Of a stretch of DNA of 17,961 nt, positions 6,675 through 13,681 are shown piece after piece. The stretch comes from an uncultured Clostridia bacterium (GTDB taxonomy: Bacteria; Bacillota; Clostridia; Oscillospirales; Acutalibacteraceae). Positions within the stretch are counted from its first letter, which is position 1. Every line of letters starts with the position of its first letter. The stretch is taken from assembly GCA_937919155.1 (NCBI GenBank), contig CALFPM010000202.1:1-17961 (forward strand), written 5' to 3'. Under the pieces are notes generated by a model that did no database searches, was not told where the DNA came from, and saw nothing but the letters and a program-made list of their open reading frames with translations. The position numbers and the translations under genes are program-made.

Positions 6675-8428
6675 TATGCTTTGATTCTGAATTGTTTGCC
6701 GTATTCTTCGTAAAGTTTTTCGAATTCTTTGTTATGCTCATCCTTGACGGTTTCAAGATATTCGTGAGCCTCAAAGGTGCCGTGTGCGGATTCAATGACC
6801 GCAACCGCGATGTTTGAACAGTGGTCGGAAACTCTTTCGTAGTTGGTCAGCAGGTCACTGAGCACAAATCCGAGCTGAATAGTGCAGTTACCGCCTCTGA
6901 GTCTTGTGATATGGTTACGCTTAACCACCATAATCAGGTCATCAATAACCTGCTCAAGGGGTTCAACCTTTTTGGCAAGGTCAACATCATTGTTTTCAAA
7001 AGCATCTGCAGTAATTTTCAGGATTTCAGCAATTGCCTGTGTAAGAATGTTTATTTCACGGTTTGCCTCGTCAGAAAACACAATTTCTTTTTCGTGAATT
7101 TCTTTTGCAACGCCCAGCATATTGACTGCGTGGTCACCGATTCTTTCAAAGTCATCGATTGTATGCAGAATTTTGGCAATGCTCTTTGAGTCCGCATCGG
7201 AAACACCGATTTTGGAAAGTTTCATCATATATGTGCCGAGCCTGTCCTCGAATTTGTCAATTTCAGCCTCTGTTTCAAGAACTTTATCAGCTTTTTTGCC
7301 GTCATATCCACCGAGAAGTCCGATTGAATCTGCAAACGCCTTTTTCGAAAGCACGCACATCTGTCTGACAACGTCAAACGACTTCTGAACGGCAACGGTA
7401 GGCACCGTGAGCAGACGGTCATCAAGGATAACGTCAAGCTCGTGTTTTTCGTCCTTATCGGGAATGATTTTGTTGGCAAGCTTTTCAAGCAGTTTTGAGA
7501 AAGGCAGAAGAATTGCCGTTGTAACAACGTTGAAAATACTGTGGACTATGGCAATCATAAACGGGGTTGTTGCTTCTTCAACGAATGCCCACTTGAAAAT
7601 CATATTGCCGACACAGAAAGGAATAAGGCAGATAAGGGTGCCGAAAATATTGAATGAAAAATGTACAACCGCAACTTTTTTTGCATTTCGGCTGACACCG
7701 AAGCTGGAGATAAGAGCAGTTACACAAGTACCGATATTCTGACCCATAATTATGGGAATTGCGATGCCGTAAGTAATGCCGCCTGTCATTGAAAGCGCCT
7801 GCAATATGGCAACAGATGCTGCCGAGCTCTGGATAACACCCGTGAATATTGCACCGACTGCAACTGAAAGCAAAGGGTTTTTGAATGCTGTCAGAATGCT
7901 TGCAAATTCAGGCATTTCGCCCAGAGGCTTCATTGAATCCGACATAAGATTCATTCCGAACATCAGCACGGAAAAGCCGATAAGCACTCCGCCGATATCT
8001 TTGATTTTCGGTTTTTTGCCCACCATAATCATCAGTACGCCCGCAAAGGCAAGAATCGGGGAGAAGTTGGAGGGTTTCAGCAGATTGACCCACACAACAT
8101 CGCTGTCAATGCCCGCAAGGCTGAGAATCCAAGCGGTGAGGGTTGTGCCGATATTGGAGCCCATCAGCACACCGATGGTCTGACCGAACTCAAGTATACC
8201 CGAGTTGACAAGGCCCACAAGCATAACCGTGACCGCAGACGAAGACTGCACCGCAACGGTCATTCCGATGCCGAAAAGCATCGCCACAAGCTTGTTTTGC
8301 GTAACCTTTTTGAGGTTCTTGTTAAGGCTTCCTCCGGAGGATTTTTCAAGTCCGTCAGACATAACTTTCATTCCGTAAAGGAAGAATGCAAGACCTCCGA
8401 AAAGCGTTATGATTGAAAAAACATCCAT
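6674..8428 (-). CDS. Na+/phosphate symporter (NptA/PNaS family) with PhoU-like domain
   Basis: Inner-membrane sodium-coupled phosphate transporter of 584 residues. The membrane half (about residues 1-330) shows the two inverted repeats of the family, each with the QSSS/QSSA motif (Q61-S-S-S-A-V and Q200-S-S-A-A-S) followed by a G-x-N-I-G-T stretch (MGSNIGTTLTAW and MGQNIGTCVTAL). The C-terminal part (from about 340) is helical and PhoU-like, with DDFERIGDHAVN and the later NYERVSDHCSNIAVAV, the two E/D-R-x-x-D-H metal-binding motifs. In this family the PhoU tail is thought to regulate uptake. The frame runs seven codons further up to a TTG at 8449, but ATG at 8428 has the strong AGGGGAG site six bases upstream, so I place the start there. 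The gene is monocistronic with its own promoter. Confidence 0.95.
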   Translation of the reverse strand: MDVFSIITLFGGLAFFLYGMKVMSDGLEKSSGGSLNKNLKKVTQNKLVAMLFGIGMTVAVQSSSAVTVMLVGLVNSGILEFGQTIGVLMGSNIGTTLTAWILSLAGIDSDVVWVNLLKPSNFSPILAFAGVLMIMVGKKPKIKDIGGVLIGFSVLMFGMNLMSDSMKPLGEMPEFASILTAFKNPLLSVAVGAIFTGVIQSSAASVAILQALSMTGGITYGIAIPIIMGQNIGTCVTALISSFGVSRNAKKVAVVHFSFNIFGTLICLIPFCVGNMIFKWAFVEEATTPFMIAIVHSIFNVVTTAILLPFSKLLEKLANKIIPDKDEKHELDVILDDRLLTVPTVAVQKSFDVVRQMCVLSKKAFADSIGLLGGYDGKKADKVLETEAEIDKFEDRLGTYMMKLSKIGVSDADSKSIAKILHTIDDFERIGDHAVNMLGVAKEIHEKEIVFSDEANREINILTQAIAEILKITADAFENNDVDLAKKVEPLEQVIDDLIMVVKRNHITRLRGGNCTIQLGFVLSDLLTNYERVSDHCSNIAVAVIESAHGTFEAHEYLETVKDEHNKEFEKLYEEYGKQFRIKA

Positions 8429-8434
8429 TTTGGT

Positions 8435-8441
8435 CTCCCCT
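8435..8441 (-). promoter_or_regulatory. Ribosome site deciding the symporter start
   Basis: AGGGGAG on the minus strand lies six bases before ATG 8428 and inside the seven-codon upstream extension, which rules the extension out. Confidence 0.8.
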
Positions 8442-8460
8442 TTCGGCAAGATATGGCTAA

Positions 8461-8489
8461 ATTATATTTATTGTATCATACATTTACAA
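8461..8489 (-). promoter_or_regulatory. Promoter of the phosphate symporter gene
   Basis: On the minus strand TTGTAA (8489-8484) and a perfect TATAAT (8466-8461) are separated by 17 bases. Predicted transcription starts about 26 bases before the ATG. No Pho-box-like repeat was noticed. Confidence 0.75.
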
Positions 8490-8518
8490 AAAAATCATTA
8501 TTTTTCAGAAAAAAACGC

Positions 8519-8547
8519 AAAAAGCTCCGAAGCCTCAGCCTCGGAGC
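8519..8547 (-). terminator. Terminator of the five-gene operon
   Basis: On the minus strand GCTCCGAGGC pairs with GCTTCGGAGC (one G-T pair) across TGAG and runs into TTTTTG, 13 bases beyond the stop codon of the last operon gene. Confidence 0.88.
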
Positions 8548-8560
8548 CTTTATTTTAAAT

Positions 8561-9367
8561 TTATCTTGCGTAGTCGCCTACCATCATCATGTATGCACCA
8601 ATCTGTGCGCCGAATTCGGGAGCGCCGTCCATGATAAGCTTGCTTGCCTTTGTGAACTCAAGCATATCTGCGGTGCCCATAAGAATACCCAGTGCACTGT
8701 CAAGGCAGTCAAATCTCATTGTGAAGAAGGGAAGAGCGCGCTTGTAAACGCCTCTGCCTGCCTTTGACTTGCCTGCTTTGATGCGGATGTAAGCGGAAAT
8801 ATCGGGATATCCGTCAACCGCCCAGGCATAAACTCGGTCAGGGCTTGTGAGAGTCCACTTGTGGATTTCTTCGTGACCCTGCTTGTTGAGGGTACTGATA
8901 CCGCTTGAAAGCAGGTAGAAATAGCACTTAACAAGAAGTTTCTTGTCCTCCTCTGCCTCGGGAGCCTCTGTTGCGGTGAGCATTGAGGACATCTTGAGCA
9001 GAGTCATCATAAACGCTGCAAAAACAGCGGGTTTCTTTGTGATACCCTTCATCTTGGGAAGAGTTGAGGGGCCGATTTTTCCTTTGAAAAATGCGTTCAT
9101 TGTTTCAATGCTCTTGAACTCAAGCTCAATGTGAGCGTTTTCGGCAACCTTGTCGGTGTGGCAAAGCCACTCGCCGCTGTTGACAACATAGTGAGTTGCA
9201 AACTTGCCGTTGGGAGCATCGGGGTCTTTTGCGCTGACCTGAATAACCGCGTGAGCATGCTCAAATTTCTTGGCAAGCTTGGGGTCATCCATAGCAATGG
9301 TCTTGACAAGAGGCAGAACCGCACAAAGGAAAATTTTATTGGTTAAAATGTCTTCTCTCGGAGCCAT
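8561..9367 (-). CDS. Tandem SCP2-like domain protein B
   Basis: A 268-residue soluble-looking protein without signal peptide, last gene of the operon. The N half holds a beta-rich stretch (HAVIQVSAKDPD to IELEFKSIETMNAFFKGKIG, about residues 39-97) that fits the sterol carrier protein 2 pattern: alternating strands, then a helix and a 'F-x-G-K' turn. The C half repeats the pattern (AYIRIKAGKSKAGRG to MRFDCLDSALGILMGTADM, about 193-245). SCP2 folds enclose a hydrophobic tunnel for lipids or other apolar molecules; some are fused to enzymes. Neither half has a recognisable catalytic motif. AGGA lies upstream of the ATG with a spacing of about 11 bases. The protein resembles gene A (12776-13534) in layout but is far from it in sequence. 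It is separated from the transketolase by a 193-base gap full of repeats. The fold call is from pattern only. Confidence 0.55.
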   Translation of the reverse strand: MAPREDILTNKIFLCAVLPLVKTIAMDDPKLAKKFEHAHAVIQVSAKDPDAPNGKFATHYVVNSGEWLCHTDKVAENAHIELEFKSIETMNAFFKGKIGPSTLPKMKGITKKPAVFAAFMMTLLKMSSMLTATEAPEAEEDKKLLVKCYFYLLSSGISTLNKQGHEEIHKWTLTSPDRVYAWAVDGYPDISAYIRIKAGKSKAGRGVYKRALPFFTMRFDCLDSALGILMGTADMLEFTKASKLIMDGAPEFGAQIGAYMMMVGDYAR

Positions 9368-9403
9368 TTAAATCATTCCTTTCGCAATTTATATCGGGAT
9401 TCT

Positions 9404-9456
9404 GAGATTAGTTTCGCTTTCGCAGTGAGGAGGCGTATCGTTATACGCAACAAGCG
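9404..9456. repeat. 53-bp direct repeat, copy 1
   Basis: Matches 9487-9539 at 52 of 53 positions (A at 9452 against G at 9535), with an 83-base period. It contains the palindrome GCGTAT-CGTT-ATACGC at 9433-9448. The sequence round it (ATTCTGA at about 9399 and TTCAGAAT at about 9477) can also pair, giving a larger imperfect stem. Confidence 0.95.
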
Positions 9457-9484
9457 GAAATGCAAATAAATCCAATTTCAGAAT

Positions 9485-9559
9485 TTGAGATTAGTTTCGC
9501 TTTCGCAGTGAGGAGGCGTATCGTTATACGCAACGAGCGAGAAAGTGAAAATAACTCAA
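9485..9559. repeat. Palindromic element holding repeat copy 2
   Basis: Copy 2 of the 53-bp repeat occupies 9487-9539. It sits in a longer imperfect inverted repeat: the arm at 9485-9504 (TTGAGATTA then TTTCGCTTTC) pairs with 9541-9559 (GAAAGTGAAA then TAACTCAA). The inner hairpin GCGTAT-CGTT-ATACGC is at 9516-9531. The element ends two bases before the stop codon of the upstream transketolase half, so it would be part of the operon mRNA. It encodes nothing and looks like a small mobile or REP-like palindrome. Confidence 0.85.
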
Positions 9560-9560
9560 A

Positions 9561-10571
9561 TTATGCTTCGTCATCCCAGTCGTCATCAAGTTCAAAGTCT
9601 TTACCCATAACTTCACGAACTGCTGCAATAATGCCGTTCTGGTCAATGCCGAGAGTTGACATAATATCCTCGTGGAGACCGATGGGTGCAAACTTATCCT
9701 GAATACCGAGCTGCTTGAATGCACAGCCCTTACCTGCCTCAACAATTACTTCTGCAACTGCTGAGCCGAGACCGCCGATAACATTGTGGTCTTCTGCGGT
9801 AATGATTCTTCTGGTTTCCATAACAGCCTTGATAACAGCTTCCTTATCGATAGGCTTGATTGTGTGCATATTGAGAACTCTTACCTTAAGACCATCGTTG
9901 GTTTCAAGGAACTTTGCTGCCTGATATGCCTGGAATACGCATGAACCGCAAGCGATAATTGTGATGTCTGAGCCTTCGTTGATTGTAACAGCCTTACCAA
10001 CTTCGAAGCCGTAGTCTGTGGTGTCGTAAAGAACACGGTCAAAGCCTCTGTTGATTCGGATGTAGTAGGGTCCGAAGTTATCGTATGCAGCGTGAACTGC
10101 GTTATAAGTTTCAAGACCGTCTGCAGGGCAGATAACAGTCAGGTTGGGGATTGAACGGGCAACTGCCATGTCGCAGATAGCGTGGTGAGTTGAACCTGCC
10201 TGACCGAATGATGTGCCTGCGTGAGTAGCAATGATTTTTGCGTTAACGTTCTGATAGCAGATGTCTGTGTGGAGCTGGTCAGCACTTCTGAGAGAAGCGA
10301 AAACCGAGAAGGTTGAAAGGAAGGGAACAAGACCTGCCCTTGCCATACCTGCAGCCATACCGAACATATTCTGCTCTGCAATACCTACGTTGAAGTATCT
10401 GTCGGGGAATTTCTCGCCGAACATACCGATTTTTGTTGATTTGCCAAGGTCAGCTGTGAGAGCAACAACCTCGGGATGCTTTTCGCCAAGCTCACAAAGA
10501 GCCTTACCGTAAATTTCAGCTGTTGAGAAAGCTGTTGATTCGGTAGCTGTATATGTAAGTCCTCCTGCCAT
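9561..10571 (-). CDS. Transketolase, C-terminal subunit
   Basis: A 336-residue half-length transketolase carrying the pyrimidine-binding domain and the C-terminal domain. NVGIAEQNMFGMAAGMA contains E66, the Glu that activates the thiamine-diphosphate aminopyrimidine in this superfamily; HAGTSFGQAGSTHHAICDMA and PYYIRINRG follow in the usual order. With the N half it should form a heterotetramer that moves C2 ketol units between sugar phosphates or related ketoses and aldoses. The ATG lies two bases after the stop of the N half (TGA-TC-ATG), with its GGAGG inside the end of that gene, so the two are translationally coupled. The C terminus is strongly acidic (ELDDDWDDEA). The actual donor and acceptor are unknown: it could be a general transketolase or a pathway-specific one, as in other split transketolases of sugar-modification clusters. 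Confidence 0.92.
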   Translation of the reverse strand: MAGGLTYTATESTAFSTAEIYGKALCELGEKHPEVVALTADLGKSTKIGMFGEKFPDRYFNVGIAEQNMFGMAAGMARAGLVPFLSTFSVFASLRSADQLHTDICYQNVNAKIIATHAGTSFGQAGSTHHAICDMAVARSIPNLTVICPADGLETYNAVHAAYDNFGPYYIRINRGFDRVLYDTTDYGFEVGKAVTINEGSDITIIACGSCVFQAYQAAKFLETNDGLKVRVLNMHTIKPIDKEAVIKAVMETRRIITAEDHNVIGGLGSAVAEVIVEAGKGCAFKQLGIQDKFAPIGLHEDIMSTLGIDQNGIIAAVREVMGKDFELDDDWDDEA

Positions 10572-10573
10572 GA

Positions 10574-11443
10574 TCAGATGCCCTCCTTTTCTGCGCGAGC
10601 AACGCGTTTTGCATAGTATTTTTCAAGGCTTGCCTTTGCAAGCTCGTATTTCTCATCATTGAGAGCGCCGTAGTGCCACTTGTAGTCGCCTTCCATGTAG
10701 TCAACGCCTGCACCCTTAACGGTGTTTGCGATAATCATAACGGGAGCGCCCTTGTTTTCGAGAGCAAAGTCAATAGCCTCTGCGAGCTGAACAAAATCGT
10801 GTCCGTCAACTTCCTTAACGATGAAGCCGAATGAATGCCACTTGTCTGCAAAGGGTTCAAGAGCCATAACTTCTTCTGTGGGGCCGTCAATCATGCACTT
10901 GTTACGGTCAACAAATGAGATAAGGTTATCAGCCTTGAAATGAGCGGCTGACATGGCAGCTTCCCAGTTTGAGCCTTCGTCACATTCGCCGTCACCGAGG
11001 ATGCAGAATGTCTTGTAATCCTTACCGAGAACTTTTGCTGCAAGAGCAGTACCGAGAGCTATTGAAAGACCGTGACCGAGTGAGCCTGTTGAAGCGTCAA
11101 CACCCTTAACCTTGTTTGAGTCAAGGTGGATACCCATTGTTGAGTTGCTGAGGTTGAATGTCTTGAGCTTTTCCTTATCGTCAAAGCCAACATGGCAAAC
11201 AAGGCTTGCAAGAGCAACGCCTGCGTGACCCTTGCTGAGGATAAAGCGGTCTCTGTCCTCCCACTGGGGGTTTGCAACGTCATATTTCATGTACTTGTAA
11301 TAGAGAATGGCGAGCATATCCATAACGCTCATACCGCCGCCGATGTGAGCACTGCCTGCCCAGAAAGTTGTGTCAAGGCAAAGCTTACGCAGCTCGTGAG
11401 CCTGCTTTTCAAGCTCAAGCCATTCCTGCTTGGTTAATGCCAT
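10574..11443 (-). CDS. Transketolase, N-terminal subunit
   Basis: A 289-residue protein holding the thiamine-diphosphate pyrophosphate-binding domain. The ThDP/Mg motif runs from G150-D-G152 to N181 (GDGECDEGSNWEA then FVDRNK). Transketolase-type histidines are present at H33 (GSAHIGGG) and H73 (SKGHA), as well as a KWHYG segment near the end. These features place it with transketolases rather than DXS or pyruvate dehydrogenase E1. AGGAGG is eight bases before the ATG. It partners the C subunit directly downstream and lies 57 bases after the aminotransferase gene, in a gap that holds a short hairpin. Confidence 0.94.
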   Translation of the reverse strand: MALTKQEWLELEKQAHELRKLCLDTTFWAGSAHIGGGMSVMDMLAILYYKYMKYDVANPQWEDRDRFILSKGHAGVALASLVCHVGFDDKEKLKTFNLSNSTMGIHLDSNKVKGVDASTGSLGHGLSIALGTALAAKVLGKDYKTFCILGDGECDEGSNWEAAMSAAHFKADNLISFVDRNKCMIDGPTEEVMALEPFADKWHSFGFIVKEVDGHDFVQLAEAIDFALENKGAPVMIIANTVKGAGVDYMEGDYKWHYGALNDEKYELAKASLEKYYAKRVARAEKEGI

Positions 11444-11469
11444 AGAGAATTCCTCCTTTGATTATATGT

Positions 11470-11487
11470 AAGCGTACCGTTACGCTT
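11470..11487. repeat. Short hairpin with a core related to the 53-bp repeat
   Basis: AAGCGTA-CCGT-TACGCTT forms a 7-bp stem in the gap between the aminotransferase and transketolase N genes. Its core GCGTA-CCGT-TACGC is two base pairs short of a match to GCGTAT-CGTT-ATACGC of the repeats at 9433 and 9516, so it may be a degenerate relative. It has no T tail and is not a terminator. Confidence 0.5.
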
Positions 11488-11500
11488 TGATTCCTGATTA

Positions 11501-12763
11501 TCAGCCTAATTCGGGGTGATTCTTGCGAACAGCCTTGAATGCATCGTCTGCAACTTCAAGTGTGAAGTTGATGTCCTCATCGGTAAGAGATGCATTGATG
11601 AAGTGGTTGTGGTGGTTTGTCATATAAACGCCTCTCTTAACAACCTCTGCAATCCACTCCTGATGAAGCATAAGTGAATCGTCATCCTTGAGCATAAGGT
11701 AGAAGAGTGCGGGTTCGCCCGAAACATTGAGGTTGAAGCCGTTGTTTGCAGCAGCAGCCTTAAGACCGTCACAGAGCTTTGTACCCTTTTCAAGACAAAT
11801 CTTGGGAAGGTCGATTTCCTTCATCTTGTTGATGCAAGCGATAGCAGCCGCAAAAGGAACTGCGCTCATCCAGTAGCTTCCTGTGTATGAAAGGCCGCTG
11901 ATTGCGCCCTTGAGCCAATCCTTACCGCAGAGTGCGGAAACATTCCAGCCGTTTGCAAGTGCTTTACAGAAGCAGATAAGGTCAGCTTCAATGCCGTAGA
12001 AATGGTCTGAACCTGCAAGGTCAAGTCTAAAGCCGCAGCGAACATCATCAATGATAAGAACAATGCCCTTTTCTGTGCAGAGGTCGCGAACCTTCTGCCA
12101 ATAGCCTTCTGCGGGAAGAATATTATCAAGGAAGTTGCCGTGCATATAAGGAGTTGAAATGAATGCGGCAATTTCGCCCTCGTTTTCTTCAACAACTTTC
12201 TTAAGACCCTCAAAATCGTTCCAGTCAACATAAAGGTTGTTTGAAACATCCTCGGGAATAACACCGGGATAGTCAATCTTCTGGCACCAGGGAGCAACGC
12301 CGTGGTAATAGCCCTTAACGAAGATGATCTTCTTCTTATGTGTTGCTGCTCTTGCAGTCATGATAGCAGCAGTTGTGGTGTCGCCGCCGTTCTTTGCAAA
12401 GAATGCCCAGTCAGCCGATGCAACGGTGTCAACCATAAGCTCTGCAAACTCAATGATCTTTGTTGAGGGAGCGGTAACGCAGTTTTCAATCTTCATCTGC
12501 TCCATAACAGCCTTGTCAACATCGGGGTCATTGTAACCGAGAACATTGGGACCGTATGCGCACATATAGTCTATGTATTTATTTCCGTCAACATCCCAGA
12601 AATAGCTGCCCTTTGCCTTCTGGCTGAACAGAGGATATGCGGAAACGGGAATGCAGCAACCCTCAGCAGGGCCCTGATGGCCGTAAAGACCCGAGGGAAT
12701 AACTTTTGCAGCTCTCTGGAAGAGTTCTGCACTCTTTGCGTGTGTGTTGATTTTCATGCTCAT
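11501..12763 (-). CDS. Class III PLP-dependent aminotransferase (glutamate-1-semialdehyde aminomutase-like)
   Basis: A 420-residue fold-type I PLP enzyme. The order of motifs fits class III aminotransferases: YFWDVDGNKYIDYMCAYG, then NGGDTTTAAIMTARA with FVKGYYHG, then IDDVRCGFRLDLAG (Asp that holds the PLP ring nitrogen), then FCKALANGWNVSALCG, where K267 should bind PLP. The KALANG form after the lysine, rather than GK-I-G-G-G, resembles the subgroup found in polysaccharide and sialic-acid-like clusters more than true heme-pathway HemL. No other heme gene is near, so a HemL role is unlikely. It probably moves an amino group onto a ketone or aldehyde made in the same operon. AGGAGG, overlapping the stop of the upstream gene, is seven bases from the first ATG; a second ATG two codons in is less well placed. 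Confidence 0.88.
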   Translation of the reverse strand: MSMKINTHAKSAELFQRAAKVIPSGLYGHQGPAEGCCIPVSAYPLFSQKAKGSYFWDVDGNKYIDYMCAYGPNVLGYNDPDVDKAVMEQMKIENCVTAPSTKIIEFAELMVDTVASADWAFFAKNGGDTTTAAIMTARAATHKKKIIFVKGYYHGVAPWCQKIDYPGVIPEDVSNNLYVDWNDFEGLKKVVEENEGEIAAFISTPYMHGNFLDNILPAEGYWQKVRDLCTEKGIVLIIDDVRCGFRLDLAGSDHFYGIEADLICFCKALANGWNVSALCGKDWLKGAISGLSYTGSYWMSAVPFAAAIACINKMKEIDLPKICLEKGTKLCDGLKAAAANNGFNLNVSGEPALFYLMLKDDDSLMLHQEWIAEVVKRGVYMTNHHNHFINASLTDEDINFTLEVADDAFKAVRKNHPELG

Positions 12764-12775
12764 TTCTCTTCCTCC

Positions 12776-13534
12776 TTATGCAAGATACAGAGCAACTCTG
12801 TCAAGAATTCTGTTGAGGTTATCAATCATAGAAATCATACCCTTCATAACGATATCGCCTGTTCCTACGCAGGCAACAGCGTTGACCTTGCCGTCAAAAA
12901 GGGCTCTTGCAAGCTCGATGCTTGAGAATTCCATGATTGCTCTGGGTGATTCGCTGGGTTTCTTGATGCCGAGAAGTCTGTGGTCCTTGACTCTGACGGT
13001 TGTTGAAGCGCAATCCTTGATGCTGATTGAAATTTCACCGTCAACCATATATTTAGCGGAATGCTTGCCGATTTCATCGTTATTACCGATCTGAGCAATT
13101 GCAACGGTAATTGTGTTAAGCATAAGCAGAGTGCTGATGCGGAAGAAATCAGGGTCTTCAAGGTCAGCGGGATCGGGTCTCATATATTTTGTGAGAAGAT
13201 CTGTGAGCTTTGTGAAGTCGTTAAGCAGGAACTTAACGTGGATAAGACCCTTTGAGGGGATGGGTGTTGTCGTTCCGTCAATAAGTCCGTTGAACTTTTC
13301 GCAGGAACTGAAAGGAAGCTTTACATCGCACTTTGCGCAGCCCTGCTCCATTCTGCACTTGCCGTTTGCAAAAGTGATGGTGGCTTTGGGACCGCCCTTT
13401 ACATCAAAGCCGATTGAAATGGGCTTTTTGTTGGTCAGGATACTGCCTGCCTCGGGAGCAAGCTCGCAGAGGTTTTCCAGAGTACCCAGAACGCCGTAAA
13501 GATTGATGTACGCCAATGTTTTCTGATCAATCAT
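12776..13534 (-). CDS. Tandem SCP2-like domain protein A
   Basis: First gene of the operon, 252 residues, no signal peptide. The N half (about residues 38-115) has alternating strands around KATITFANGKCRMEQG, then SSCEKFNGLIDG and HVKFLLNDFTKLTDLL. The C half (about 170-252) repeats the SCP2-type pattern more clearly: EISISIKDCASTTVRVKD, then AIMEFSSIELARALFDGKVNA and GTGDIVMKGMISMIDNLNRI, which matches the helix, 'F-x-G-K' turn and final 'G-D-x-x-x-x-G' strand and helix of sterol carrier protein 2 folds. A cysteine cluster C60-x5-C-x2-C-x8-C78 lies in the N half and is absent from protein B. AGGAGG gives a firm start. Gene order puts a lipid-carrier-like protein at each end of the enzyme genes. 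Function is unknown; the fold call is by eye. Confidence 0.55.
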   Translation of the reverse strand: MIDQKTLAYINLYGVLGTLENLCELAPEAGSILTNKKPISIGFDVKGGPKATITFANGKCRMEQGCAKCDVKLPFSSCEKFNGLIDGTTTPIPSKGLIHVKFLLNDFTKLTDLLTKYMRPDPADLEDPDFFRISTLLMLNTITVAIAQIGNNDEIGKHSAKYMVDGEISISIKDCASTTVRVKDHRLLGIKKPSESPRAIMEFSSIELARALFDGKVNAVACVGTGDIVMKGMISMIDNLNRILDRVALYLA

Positions 13535-13571
13535 TTTGATTTCCTCCTTTAAAATGAAAGATATTCAATTT

Positions 13572-13600
13572 ATTTTAACAAAATAATTATAACTTGTCAA
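13572..13600 (-). promoter_or_regulatory. Promoter of the five-gene operon
   Basis: On the minus strand a perfect TTGACA (13600-13595) and TAAAAT (13577-13572) are separated by 17 bases, about 38 bases before the first ATG. It is the closest match to the sigma-A consensus -35 in the window, which suggests strong expression. No internal promoter was evident in the operon. Confidence 0.85.
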
Positions 13601-13644
13601 CAAATAAAGGTCACGGATTTCAAAAAATACACTCAAAATTATAC

Positions 13645-13676
13645 AAAAAAGCAAGGACAGCCGCAGCTGTCCTTGC
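13645..13676 (-). terminator. Terminator of the MTA/SAH nucleosidase gene
   Basis: On the minus strand GCAAGGACAGC pairs perfectly over 11 bp with GCTGTCCTTGC across TGCG and is followed by TTTTTT. It isolates the nucleosidase gene from the operon promoter downstream. Confidence 0.93.
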
Positions 13677-13681
13677 AAAAC

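Noticed and set aside
8429..8449. Seven-codon N-terminal extension of the phosphate symporter
   Set aside because: It would start with TTG and encode its codons across the ribosome site of the ATG at 8428.
9404..9539. Possible CRISPR array
   Set aside because: There are only two repeats, of 53 bp, with a 30-base interval, an internal palindrome and no cas genes nearby.
9561..11443. DXS or pyruvate/2-oxoacid dehydrogenase E1 instead of transketolase
   Set aside because: The H33 and H73 contexts, the GDGECDEG to N181 motif and the GIAEQN region follow transketolase patterns; no E2/E3 or isoprenoid genes are near.
11501..12763. Heme-pathway hemL
   Set aside because: The lysine context differs from HemL and no other tetrapyrrole gene lies in the window.
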